DNA of 64,000 nucleotides from Serratia grimesii NBRC 13537 (GTDB taxonomy: Bacteria; Pseudomonadota; Gammaproteobacteria; Enterobacterales; Enterobacteriaceae), in the NCBI RefSeq assembly GCF_001590905.1, contig NZ_BCTT01000019.1:108196-172195 (forward strand), written 5' to 3'. Shown here in pieces: positions 28,405 to 36,798 of the stretch; the stretch's first letter is position 1, and each line of letters begins with the position of its first letter. A program made the translations under genes and the position numbers. A model generated the notes under the pieces. It searched no databases and had not been told where the DNA came from. It saw only the letters and a program-made list of their open reading frames with translations.

Positions 28405-29331
28405 TTACATCACGGCCCGTTTCTTTTGCAGGAAAATCTCCGCCAGCATGCATCGTGCCCCGCCGCCGCCAAGATCTTCAATGATGTCGATAGACCCCAG
28501 TGCCAACCGGGCATAACCGCCAATCAGTGCCTGCTGTTGTGGTGTAAAACTGGCCCAGGCACGGGTCGACATGGCGTAAACCGGGTTGCCATCTTGCGCA
28601 CGCAGCTCCAAAACATTGCAGGCAAATGCCTCCATCTGGGCGAAACTGACGTCAATGATGGTTTTTCCACTGCGTTGCAGCATGGCGATCAGGTCATTTT
28701 TTTGCGCCACCCCGCGGATGCTTTCAAGGCACACGATGGCATATTGAGCGCCAACGCTCATCATCACATTAGTGTGATAGATAGGCCGGTTATGACGATC
28801 CGCAGCATCAAACCAGACAATCTGATAACCGGAATGCTGTTCGAACTCTCGTCCCACTTTAGGTGAGCTACGGGAAGATTGGCAGGCATAAGCCAGCTTG
28901 TGCTCGTGATCCAAAATCAGCGATCCGGTACCTTCCAGAAAACACCCCGTCAGTTCGTGGCCGGAGAGATCGACACACCTTTTAATCACAAAGTCATCAG
29001 CGAGCTGCGCAATAATATCCTGGCGGCGTTCCCGTCGCCGGTTCTCCACTTCCATCGGGAAAGTGAACAGGGTGCCGTCTCCCAACAGTGCAATCCAGTT
29101 ATTGGGAAATAACGCGTCTGGTGTCGCCTGCCCACGTATCTCATCAATGACCCTGACATCGATGCCCGCCTGTTGCAGAGCCTCGACGTAATGGTTGAAG
29201 GCCACTAGCGCCTCAGCCGTGTGATTCTCATTTGTTTCCGTGAATTTCTGGAAAAAATTGCTGTGTCTGGTTTCTTGATTGGCTGCAAAGTCAGATGGCC
29301 TGATCATAAAAACGGATTGGGTGGTTTGCAT
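28405..29331 (-). CDS. ctlX: CtlX-like citrulline/arginine deiminase-family hydrolase
   Basis: This protein has the pentein fold of amidinotransferases and arginine deiminases. Key segments are FPNNW with the acidic residue, SGHELTGCFLEGTGSL, HTNVMMSVG with the catalytic His, and the C-terminal GGGGARCMLAEIF with the nucleophilic Cys. It is similar to the citrulline-utilisation hydrolase CtlX. The start MQTTQSVFMIRPSDF at 29331 was preferred over the first ATG at 29382, which adds a non-conserved leader; this gives 308 residues. It is divergent from an Lrp-type gene that probably regulates it. Confidence 0.82.
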   Translation of the reverse strand: MQTTQSVFMIRPSDFAANQETRHSNFFQKFTETNENHTAEALVAFNHYVEALQQAGIDVRVIDEIRGQATPDALFPNNWIALLGDGTLFTFPMEVENRRRERRQDIIAQLADDFVIKRCVDLSGHELTGCFLEGTGSLILDHEHKLAYACQSSRSSPKVGREFEQHSGYQIVWFDAADRHNRPIYHTNVMMSVGAQYAIVCLESIRGVAQKNDLIAMLQRSGKTIIDVSFAQMEAFACNVLELRAQDGNPVYAMSTRAWASFTPQQQALIGGYARLALGSIDIIEDLGGGGARCMLAEIFLQKKRAVM

Positions 29332-29476
29332 GGTCTTTGTCACCGGGTTCAGAGGATTAGCCAGGGGCTGGCGCGAGACCATTATGGATAATCAACTTGG
29401 CGCCAAACAGTGTGAAAAATGACTAAATTGCTCTATATTTTTACAAATCGACACTAGCCAGTGACACTTTGACAAC

Positions 29477-29899
29477 ATGAATGATACCGACCGCCAGATC
29501 CTCTTACTGCTGCGTGAAAATGCCCGTGCTTCGATTACCGAGATCGCCAACAAGGTGCGCGTCTCGCGTGCTACGGTACAAAAAAGAATTGAGGCGCTGG
29601 AAGCACAGGGAATCATTACCGGCTATACCATCCGTATAAAGCCGGGCGTGGAACATAACCGCATTCGCGCCTGGATGTCTGTGGCAGTTGAAGGCACCAA
29701 GGCGCAAAGTGTGTTGCAGCAATTGCGTATTGAACCTTCGGTCTTCACCCTGCATACGACCAACGGCAAATGGGATATTTTGGTGGAAATCCGTACCGAC
29801 AGCCTGGAGAACTTCGATAAAATTTTGGGGCGTATCCGCCGCATCACCGGCATCTCCAGCACCGAGACCAGCATCCTGCTGTCAACACACAAGGCCTAG
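29477..29899 (+). CDS. Lrp/AsnC-family regulator
   Basis: The 140-residue protein has an N-terminal winged HTH (TEIANKVRVSRATVQKRIEALEAQGIITGYTI) and a C-terminal RAM ligand domain (LHTTNGKWDILVEI). It is divergent from ctlX with a spacer of 145 bp, typical of a local amino-acid-responsive activator; arginine or citrulline as ligand is an inference. Its stop overlaps the stop of the convergent SMR gene by 4 bases. Confidence 0.9.
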   Translation: MNDTDRQILLLLRENARASITEIANKVRVSRATVQKRIEALEAQGIITGYTIRIKPGVEHNRIRAWMSVAVEGTKAQSVLQQLRIEPSVFTLHTTNGKWDILVEIRTDSLENFDKILGRIRRITGISSTETSILLSTHKA

Positions 29900-30231
29900 C
29901 CACCCCTGGGGTGTTTGACCACCCCAAATTTTAAACAGGCGATGCCGCAGATGATGAGTAAAAAACCCAACAACTTAAACACCGATATCGGCTCTTGAAA
30001 CAACAGATAGCTCAGTGATGCGATCAGCAAAATACCAATGCCTTCCCAAAGCGCATAAGCAATGCCCAAAGGGATTTTCCTGATTGCTTTGGCAAAGAAG
30101 AAGTAGGACGTACATATCGCGACCAGTGTAATAAGGTGAAGTTTATTGCACTGATAAACTTGCGCGTACTTAATAAAAATGGTTCCTGTTACTTCAAATG
30201 AAATAGCCAGAAGCAGCATAACCCATTGCAT
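29896..30231 (-). CDS. Small multidrug resistance (SMR) transporter, MdtJ-like
   Basis: The 111-residue protein has four transmembrane helices, the conserved Glu in helix 1 (ISFEVTGTIFIKYA) and IPLGIAYALWEGIGIL in helix 3, closest to MdtJ among the SMR proteins I recall. MdtJ needs MdtI as partner in E. coli for spermidine export; no second SMR gene is adjacent here, so the protein may work as a homodimer or with a partner elsewhere. Upstream on the same strand lie a gene of unknown function and a yiiS-like gene. Confidence 0.82.
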   Translation of the reverse strand: MQWVMLLLAISFEVTGTIFIKYAQVYQCNKLHLITLVAICTSYFFFAKAIRKIPLGIAYALWEGIGILLIASLSYLLFQEPISVFKLLGFLLIICGIACLKFGVVKHPRGG

Positions 30232-30258
30232 TATCCTTCCTGATAATTTAGATGTAAG

Positions 30259-30558
30259 TTAAGGCGGGGTTAATTTCAGATCGGCAGGGCGTGCACGAAA
30301 ACGTTCTTTGTCTTTTTCACTCCAATCCGGATCTATCAGGCTTAATTTACCTTCAGTGATTTTTATAATGCTTTCACCGGCCACGGCCGTTCCATAGATA
30401 GAGGACAATGCATCTGCCATACCTCTACCGTATTTTTGGATAAAAGCCACGGCCAAGCGTGGGGTTTCCGTCCCCTGATTAATGTCACAAATACGCCCCT
30501 GAATAAAACGAGTCAGCTCTCTTTCACAAATGACGATCGCTATGGTCATATCTTTCAT
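30259..30558 (-). CDS. Hypothetical protein, 99 residues
   Basis: No family was recognised. The protein is soluble, has two Cys (IVICERE and GRICDIN) and a charged C-terminus (DPDWSEKDKERFRARP). An in-frame second Met (residue 4) could also be the start. It lies 32 bases after the yiiS-like gene and 27 bases before the SMR gene, all on the minus strand, and may be cotranscribed with them. Confidence 0.6.
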   Translation of the reverse strand: MKDMTIAIVICERELTRFIQGRICDINQGTETPRLAVAFIQKYGRGMADALSSIYGTAVAGESIIKITEGKLSLIDPDWSEKDKERFRARPADLKLTPP

Positions 30559-30590
30559 GATATCAAACCTAAAAAATGGAACGGAATGGG

Positions 30591-30896
30591 TTAGTCGTGG
30601 ATACGATGTTGCATCTCCAACTCAAAGATAATCGCCTCCGCCTGGCAGGAAAACGTCATATCAATTCTGGCAATGTACTTTTTATTCAATATCTTAATGG
30701 TATGTGCCATATGACAGGGATACTTTTCTGATGCCACATTGTTGGCACTGATTTCCATCTCTTCAAAGTGCGCCATTGCCTGCTCATAGGTATCAAAACG
30801 GTTAGTCACAGTGACCGTGCAATTTTCATTATCCAGCACTGACCCAATATCAATGGAGCACCCTTTATCGCTGCATTTATCCAATAGATCTTTCAT
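30591..30896 (-). CDS. yiiS: YfcZ/YiiS family protein
   Basis: The 101-residue protein matches YiiS: the N-terminal KCSDKGCSIDIGSVLDNENC and the C-terminal FSCQAEAIIFELEMQ are the family's conserved blocks. Function of the family is unknown. In E. coli yiiS lies next to the universal stress gene uspD; here a UspD-like gene lies 355 bp away in the divergent direction, so the pairing is conserved although orientation differs. Confidence 0.85.
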   Translation of the reverse strand: MKDLLDKCSDKGCSIDIGSVLDNENCTVTVTNRFDTYEQAMAHFEEMEISANNVASEKYPCHMAHTIKILNKKYIARIDMTFSCQAEAIIFELEMQHRIHD

Positions 30897-31251
30897 TTAT
30901 TTTCCTCGTCAGCATGTTGTTGGCATCATGTTAATAATTAACTTTTTGCGTTAAAAAAATGAGGGAACAAAAGTCGGAAATCATCGTTCCCCCAAAACCA
31001 GAAAATTGGATTCACAAATTGCATACTTAACGCCATCGCTACCTAGGATTAACGGATAACCACCTCCTTTGAATTTACGTTTTGCGACTGCTTTGCTTTC
31101 GATGATTGATAATAAACATTGTTAACGATCGAATTCAACGCCCACGTTAATATAAAAAAGTAGTCATCATAACCGGTTATTCAGGTTTGATTTAAATGCC
31201 TTCTGGGTAGACTCTATTATCAAGATAATCATAATAGAAAAGGAGAGTCGT
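30897..31251. promoter_or_regulatory. Divergent yiiS/usp spacer
   Basis: This 355-bp AT-rich spacer lies between divergent yiiS and the Usp gene. It contains an imperfect GGGAAC/GTTCCC inverted repeat near 30963-30990. No gene or clear operator was recognised. GGAG lies about 9 bases before the Usp ATG. Confidence 0.5.
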
Positions 31252-31698
31252 ATGCTTTATAAAAATATTCTTGTGGCATTGGACTTGAAAGACAACAACA
31301 AGAAACTGCTCGACCGCGCCCTTTCCCTCAGCAATGCCACCCAGGCTAAATTGTATGTAGTGCATGTCGGCGTCGATGTCGGTGAGCTTTATTCTGGCGT
31401 AGTTATCGATCGTCTGGATAACTTTCAAACCCGAGTGATTAACGATGACGTTAACCTGTTAAAAAAATTTCTACGCGATGGTGGCTATGATACGTCATCG
31501 ATTGTTGAAGCACTGGAGGTCGTCGGTGACTTTAATCGGGAAATCGAAAAAATCCTGTTTGAAAAACATATCGAACTGCTGATCTGCGGGCATCGGCATA
31601 ATTTCCTGAGCCGACTCATGCCAACGTCCCGCCATTTGATCAACAATGCCAAAACCGATGTTTTGCTGGTGTCGTTGCCCGAGAAAATCGATAGCTGA
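31252..31698 (+). CDS. Universal stress protein, UspA family (UspD-like)
   Basis: The 148-residue protein begins YKNILVALDL and ends with the UspA-type block LLICGHRHNFLSRLMPTSRHLINNAKTDVLLV. These proteins are cytoplasmic, form dimers and are induced by growth arrest and DNA damage. The RLMP segment and the neighbouring yiiS gene favour a UspD relationship over UspA. The true uspA of this genome is at 39330. Confidence 0.88.
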   Translation: MLYKNILVALDLKDNNKKLLDRALSLSNATQAKLYVVHVGVDVGELYSGVVIDRLDNFQTRVINDDVNLLKKFLRDGGYDTSSIVEALEVVGDFNREIEKILFEKHIELLICGHRHNFLSRLMPTSRHLINNAKTDVLLVSLPEKIDS

Positions 31699-32134
31699 GC
31701 GCCATTACTTTCGGGGCGCAAACCCTGGGTCACTCAGTCTTTGCGGAGGCGGAACATCGCCTCCAGCATTTCGACGATCAGCGCCAGTATAATTGTCTGA
31801 TCAAGAACATCGACATTAAGATGCAGCCAAAAACGCCATTCAGGTTTCATCTTGATGTTTAGTGCGGTGATTTCAGGAAACATAATGCTGCCACGGGAAC
31901 CTGGCGCTGTTGCTTTTAAAATTGTCGCTATCCATTTTGACGGAAAGCACGCCATGCACCTGGAATCCCCTCAGACGATCGTTACTCTCCCCAAACGTGA
32001 TTGCCCGCAAGTGCCGATATTGGTGAGAGGTATCAATGCCCAAGTGCCTACTACAGCGTAAAATTCCTCACTCGAGGCCGGGCGCGGTTGATCAGCGCCC
32101 CGGCAGCGAGGAAAGCCCTTAACCACATATCTCG
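31699..32134. other. 436-bp segment without a secure gene
   Basis: Two opposing short frames cover this stretch: 31734-31955 on minus (73 codons) and 31852-32061 on plus (69 codons, from a TTG). The plus frame reads like protein in its second half (KIVAIHFDGKHAMHLESPQTIVTLPKRDCPQ), but neither has a good ribosome site or a known family. A GC-rich inverted repeat lies at about 32077-32105, just beyond the end of the minus oxidoreductase gene. It may be a gene remnant. Confidence 0.35.
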
Positions 32135-33499
32135 CTATGCACGTCTGACATCAACAAAAATACCTGCGGGATCATAATGCTGACGCAGCGTGTTCAGTCT
32201 CTGCCAACCTTCCGACGTATAGCAACGCTCAACGTTACCTGAGCGCGCCTCCAAATCGAATTCATTGATGTAGTATCCGCAGGATAATGCGGCCAACCGA
32301 TCATACAGATGCACTAACCAGCGGTGATTGGCGTCATCGTCCTTTGCGTCATCCCACTGCAGGTAAGTCGATACAAGAAACTGTCCTTTAACGGCATAAG
32401 CAGCATCAGGGAAGGTTTGCTTACCCCGCCACACCAGCCGTGTAATACCATCCTGAGCCGGTTGTTCCGGCAGGAAAACATCGAGTACTGCCGCTGCCAG
32501 CTGAATTTGATCGGTCATGATATTGTCACTACGAAAACGACGTCCCGTCTGCATGGAGGCATATTGCTGATGAATGTCGTCAAAACCTTTACAGGTTGTT
32601 TTGGCCAACAGAGTGATCAAATTGACCGGAATATTCTGTATAAGCCCCGCTTGCAATGCTGCACTTTCCTCCTCACTGTCCGCAAACGCCAGAGTGTTAA
32701 GAATTAGCGTCTTGGGCTGGTTTTTCTCGGGGCGTGAAAGAACAATCGCAATTTGCAAACGCGTATCCCAATCTTTCCCTTTAATGATTTCCAGCAACAG
32801 TTCCAGAGTATTAAAAGGGAGTTGGTACATACAGTTAGTTATCGAACGTGGTAACGAATAACATTTGATATAAAAACATACCACCACAAAGAACGCATGG
32901 GGCCCAGCTCCCTGAACCGCCCAAAACAGCTCAGGATATTCACTGCGGCTGGCATGACGCAGTTGCCCATCGGCAGTCACCAGATCTACGGCTTCGACAT
33001 TGAAAACACTCATTCCCCCCCAGGCAGCCGAATTAATTCCCATGCCGCCGCCTAACAGAAATTCCCCGATTGCCGTATTGCCGTCATGTCCGGTAGGAAA
33101 TGCCAGCCCCTGTTTTTTCAAAGCGGCGCTTAATTCCCGGTTAGTCAAACCCGGTCCCACTTTCGCCATGGCATTCCCAGGTTCGATCTCGAGTTCACGC
33201 AATGCGGAGATATCCAGTAAGATACTGTTATCACGCAGCAGACCGCCCCCATAGCTGTACCCGCCCGCCCTTACGCTGATGGGATGGCGGTGTCGCTCGG
33301 CAAAGCGCACAGTTTCCACCACATCCGCTACCGTTTCAGCACGGACGATCATTTCAGGCATTCGTCCAAACTCCCGCCGATTCCAGGTAGATTGTCGCAA
33401 CCACCCGGAATACTCTGGATGATAGCGGGAGCGGATACGCCCCTGTAAATGATGGACAAAACAGCGATAAGCATCAGCACAATAGGCATTGTCTTTCAT
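32135..33499 (-). CDS. FAD-linked oxidoreductase (PCMH/BBE type) without the usual covalent-flavin residues
   Basis: The 454-residue protein has an N-terminal FAD-binding PCMH domain (about residues 45-220) and a C-terminal berberine-bridge-like end (residues about 405-450: EFDLEARSGNVERCYTSEGWQRLNTLRQHYDP). The site that normally carries the flavin-linked His (R-x-GGH) reads RAGGYSYGG with Tyr81, and the loop that often carries a second, Cys link (GHDGNTAIGEFLLGGGMG, 137-154) has no Cys. The FAD is therefore probably bound non-covalently. It follows the acyltransferase-like gene by 30 bases in a two-gene operon. Substrate is unknown. Confidence 0.78.
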   Translation of the reverse strand: MKDNAYCADAYRCFVHHLQGRIRSRYHPEYSGWLRQSTWNRREFGRMPEMIVRAETVADVVETVRFAERHRHPISVRAGGYSYGGGLLRDNSILLDISALRELEIEPGNAMAKVGPGLTNRELSAALKKQGLAFPTGHDGNTAIGEFLLGGGMGINSAAWGGMSVFNVEAVDLVTADGQLRHASRSEYPELFWAVQGAGPHAFFVVVCFYIKCYSLPRSITNCMYQLPFNTLELLLEIIKGKDWDTRLQIAIVLSRPEKNQPKTLILNTLAFADSEEESAALQAGLIQNIPVNLITLLAKTTCKGFDDIHQQYASMQTGRRFRSDNIMTDQIQLAAAVLDVFLPEQPAQDGITRLVWRGKQTFPDAAYAVKGQFLVSTYLQWDDAKDDDANHRWLVHLYDRLAALSCGYYINEFDLEARSGNVERCYTSEGWQRLNTLRQHYDPAGIFVDVRRA

Positions 33500-33529
33500 A
33501 GATCACTCCAATCGGAATTGAGCCATTTA

Positions 33530-34567
33530 CTACACGGAAAGATGATTAAGCCGATCACTGGTGATGGCATATAAGCGTTCAGGCCGAAAACCAAGACGGG
33601 TTTTGATTTTTTCATTAAGCCGGCCGCCTTCAACGCGGGCGAACCCTTGTGCAAACGCGTATTGGTAAGCATGAGCAAAAGCGAGCGTATAGGGACTAAA
33701 TTCAACCAGGTCATAGCGCATGCCGGCGGACCATATATGCAACGTGTCGTTCTGCCGGAAACAAATAACGCCGCCGATCAACGCCCCCTCGTACTCAACC
33801 AAAGAGAGCCGAATAAGGTCACCGCACAACCGACAAAAATGGGCCAAAGGTGCCGCCGGGAAATACTGGGGCGTGCCGAGGCGGGCGGTGGTTTGATGGC
33901 ATAATTCGGTGAGCTGCTCCAGACGCTCATCGAAAGGGGGAGAGAGCATTGATAAAGTACATTTCTGGGGATCAAACTTACGCAACTGCCGCCGCATTTC
34001 ACGACGCCCGTCAGCGGGTAATTTCTCAACAAAATGTTCAAAATCATCATATTCAGTCAAATCAATATACCAACGATCCAGCATAAAGTTGATATTTAGC
34101 GCCAGTTCACTGGCATGCTGCAGCAAAGAAGGCTCACACACGTTTAACAGACCAAAATAACGGGCACCCTCTTCAATGGCTAGTTCACGCAATCGGAAAA
34201 ACAACGCTTTATGCAATTCCGGTGAGCTCTCACGGCTGGGTATCATGCTGTCATAGCAATGCATGATATGGCTGAAAAGCCCGGTATCATTACCCTGATC
34301 GTAAACACCGGCGTTTTCCGCCAACCGCCTGAACGGATCGACTACGGCTAAATCTTGCAAATAAACAGGGAGTAACGCCAATAATTTCCCATGATGATAG
34401 GCTACCAGATAATAAGTTTTCTTTACTGCCAGTAGCGGGGACTGCTCTGCGGCTAAAAGAAACCGCCAGTCATAAAATACCGTTCCATTCCTATGCAGAT
34501 GCAACTGTTCGTATTCTTCCTGCGATATCTGCTTGATTGATGAATAAATATTTATCGTGATTTCCAT
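33530..34567 (-). CDS. FemAB/GNAT-like acyltransferase
   Basis: The 345-residue protein resembles double-GNAT acyltransferases (Acetyltransf_6 / FemAB-like). The C-terminal half shows LVEYEGALIGGVICFRQNDTLHIWSAGMRYDL and the block AFAQGFARVEGGRLNEKIKTRLGFRP typical of that group. It may transfer an aminoacyl or acyl group to a peptide, lipid or small-molecule acceptor; this is inferred from fold. It precedes the FAD oxidoreductase in a two-gene operon flanked by AT-rich DNA, so a small biosynthetic or modification pathway is possible. Confidence 0.65.
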   Translation of the reverse strand: MEITINIYSSIKQISQEEYEQLHLHRNGTVFYDWRFLLAAEQSPLLAVKKTYYLVAYHHGKLLALLPVYLQDLAVVDPFRRLAENAGVYDQGNDTGLFSHIMHCYDSMIPSRESSPELHKALFFRLRELAIEEGARYFGLLNVCEPSLLQHASELALNINFMLDRWYIDLTEYDDFEHFVEKLPADGRREMRRQLRKFDPQKCTLSMLSPPFDERLEQLTELCHQTTARLGTPQYFPAAPLAHFCRLCGDLIRLSLVEYEGALIGGVICFRQNDTLHIWSAGMRYDLVEFSPYTLAFAHAYQYAFAQGFARVEGGRLNEKIKTRLGFRPERLYAITSDRLNHLSV

Positions 34568-35297
34568 TTGCTCTCCCGAGATTTATTTAGTGAAATCCCA
34601 CTCTGGATTTTTGCAAAAATTCGTTTCAAATCACTTAGCTGAAATCATGGAATTACTTTTCACGCATATCCCACTAAAGGATCCACACAGCATACAGGCA
34701 CATCGCCTGATAGCCTTACCGCCAGGGTTCTCAAGACATAGCACCTAAGGCGTAAACTGCAGAACCCCCTCACGATGACGATGCATCAAAGTGTTTTATT
34801 TTATCACCCAAAAAATAGGACAGTTATTACCTATTTCTTTGTGGGTCTATCAGGTATAGATACACAACAGTAAAAGTACAAACTGGTTTAATGAAATTAA
34901 GTTAACAAACATAAGTGATAATAATTAATGCAATTAGTTACACTATTATCCATTAGCAAGATCGGCATTTTTTAAGTTAAATTCCGCCGCGAAATAATTC
35001 AACACTCTAGAACTTTCAAGTTCTACTTTAATCATAAAAAGAGTGCAATAACCCTCTAAATCATTAGCCAGTCAATGTAGATGAATTAAAAAACGTCAGT
35101 TTGAAATTAAGATATAAATCCAACCAGCAAGTAGAATAAAAATATCACGCTAACAATCCACTTATTTTAAATAAGAGTATTACCCAATGAAAAACAAAAA
35201 ACATATAAAATAACGAATTAATTAAACCCGTCTTTTATATGTTTACTGTGATTGTTTTGATATACCAATAAATATTAAACCAAAATATCTTAACTCA
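34568..35297. other. AT-rich intergenic region, about 730 bp
   Basis: No gene is supported here. The segment is strongly AT-rich, in contrast to the GC-rich genes around it, with many A and T runs between about 34790 and 35290. It should contain the promoter of the acyltransferase-oxidoreductase operon (minus). Such composition is typical of H-NS-bound, horizontally gained DNA. I saw no insertion-sequence ends or direct repeats. Confidence 0.55.
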
Positions 35298-36497
35298 TTA
35301 TTTCTGCACAAGAGCCAGCGCTTGTGCGCACGCCCAAGCCGAGCTCCAGGCCCATTGGAAGTTATAGCCCCCCAGCCACCCTGTCACATCCACCACTTCA
35401 CCGATAAAGTACAGGCCTCGCACCTTTGCCGCTTCCATAGTCTTAGAGGAAAGTTCCTTAGTATCTACACCGCCGAGTGTCACTTCAGCCGTACGGTAAC
35501 CTTCGGTGCCGTTCGGCTGAACGCGCCAATTCTGCAATGTTTCTACCAGCTCCGCCTGCTGCGTAGGGTTCAGTTGCTTCAGCGTAACTTCCGGTAATTG
35601 CCCCAACGTTTGCAAGCACTCCACCAGGCGCTTCGGCAAATGCAGCGCCAGAGTATTCTTCAGGCTTTGGTTAGGATGTGCCTGGCGTTGCTCATTTAGG
35701 AAGCCCGCCAGATCAAGCGCAGGAAGTAAGTTAACGCTTACATACTCACCGGGTTGCCAATAACTGGACAGTTGCAATACCGCCGGGCCAGACAGACCAC
35801 GATGGGTGAAAAGCAGACTTTCACGGAAGCTGACGCCGTTTTCGGCGGTGATCACCGCAGGCACAGAGACGCCGGACAGGGTTTGCAGGTGTTCCAACAG
35901 CGGTTTATGCAGCGTGAAGGGCACCAGCGCGGCGCGTGTTGGCAGCACCTTCAATCCAAACTGTTCGGCCAACTTGTAGCCGAACGGTGAAGCGCCCAAT
36001 CCCGGCATCGACAGACCGCCGCTCGCGACCACAAGTGAGCGGGCGCTCACTTTCTCGCCATTCAGTGTCAACTCGAAGCCTTCCGTGGTTTTTTCCACAC
36101 TCAGCACCTCGCTGCGCAGGCGCGTCGTCACCTGGCCCAGTTCACACTCTTTAACCAACAGTTCGACAACCTGCTGCGCCGAGTCGTCGCAGAACAGCTG
36201 TCCCAGCGTTTTCTCATGGTAGGCGATGCCATAGCGGTTGATCAGATCGATAAAATCCCACTGGGTGTAACGCGCCAGTGCCGATTTACAAAAATGCGGG
36301 TTATTCGACAGGTAAGCAGCCGGTTCGGTGTACATATTGGTAAAGTTACAGCGTCCGCCGCCGGACATCAGGATTTTACGCCCCGGTTTTTTGCCGTTGT
36401 CGAGCAGCAGCACCCGGCAACCGAGTTGCCCTGCCTGAGCCGCGCAAAACATGCCCGCTGCGCCCGCACCTATTACCACGACATCAAACTGTTCCAC
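35298..36497 (-). CDS. yhiN: HI0933-family flavoprotein YhiN
   Basis: This predicted FAD-dependent oxidoreductase is of unknown substrate. The dinucleotide-binding motif VVVIGAGAAGMFCAAQAG is at the N-terminus, followed by KILMSGGGRCNFTN, and the C-terminus has YFIGEVVDVTGWLGGYNFQWAWSSAWACAQ. The start is GTG at 36497, preceded by AGAGAGG at 5 bases, giving 399 residues like E. coli YhiN; an upstream ATG adds 12 non-conserved residues. It is divergent from pitA, as in E. coli. Confidence 0.92.
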   Translation of the reverse strand: MEQFDVVVIGAGAAGMFCAAQAGQLGCRVLLLDNGKKPGRKILMSGGGRCNFTNMYTEPAAYLSNNPHFCKSALARYTQWDFIDLINRYGIAYHEKTLGQLFCDDSAQQVVELLVKECELGQVTTRLRSEVLSVEKTTEGFELTLNGEKVSARSLVVASGGLSMPGLGASPFGYKLAEQFGLKVLPTRAALVPFTLHKPLLEHLQTLSGVSVPAVITAENGVSFRESLLFTHRGLSGPAVLQLSSYWQPGEYVSVNLLPALDLAGFLNEQRQAHPNQSLKNTLALHLPKRLVECLQTLGQLPEVTLKQLNPTQQAELVETLQNWRVQPNGTEGYRTAEVTLGGVDTKELSSKTMEAAKVRGLYFIGEVVDVTGWLGGYNFQWAWSSAWACAQALALVQK

Positions 36498-36798
36498 CTG
36501 CGCCTCTCTGAATAAAAACCACAATCGCGACAAAAGGCCGCCATATTACGCCGTTTCGCCACCGGTAACCGGCAACTTTACGGCGGCAGATTGTAAAGCC
36601 ATGACGCCGACAACGCCATAGTAAGAAAATATTACAACGGGCCAGACAGCATAACGCGCTGATATTTCATATCTTTGTCATAACAACGCCATCATTTCGT
36701 CATATCTAAATCAAAAAAACGTCATATTTTCCTTTTCCCCGGCCCCGGTTGTCACTGATAATGCGCGGCGTTCATGTCCACAAACTGGCGTAACGCTT

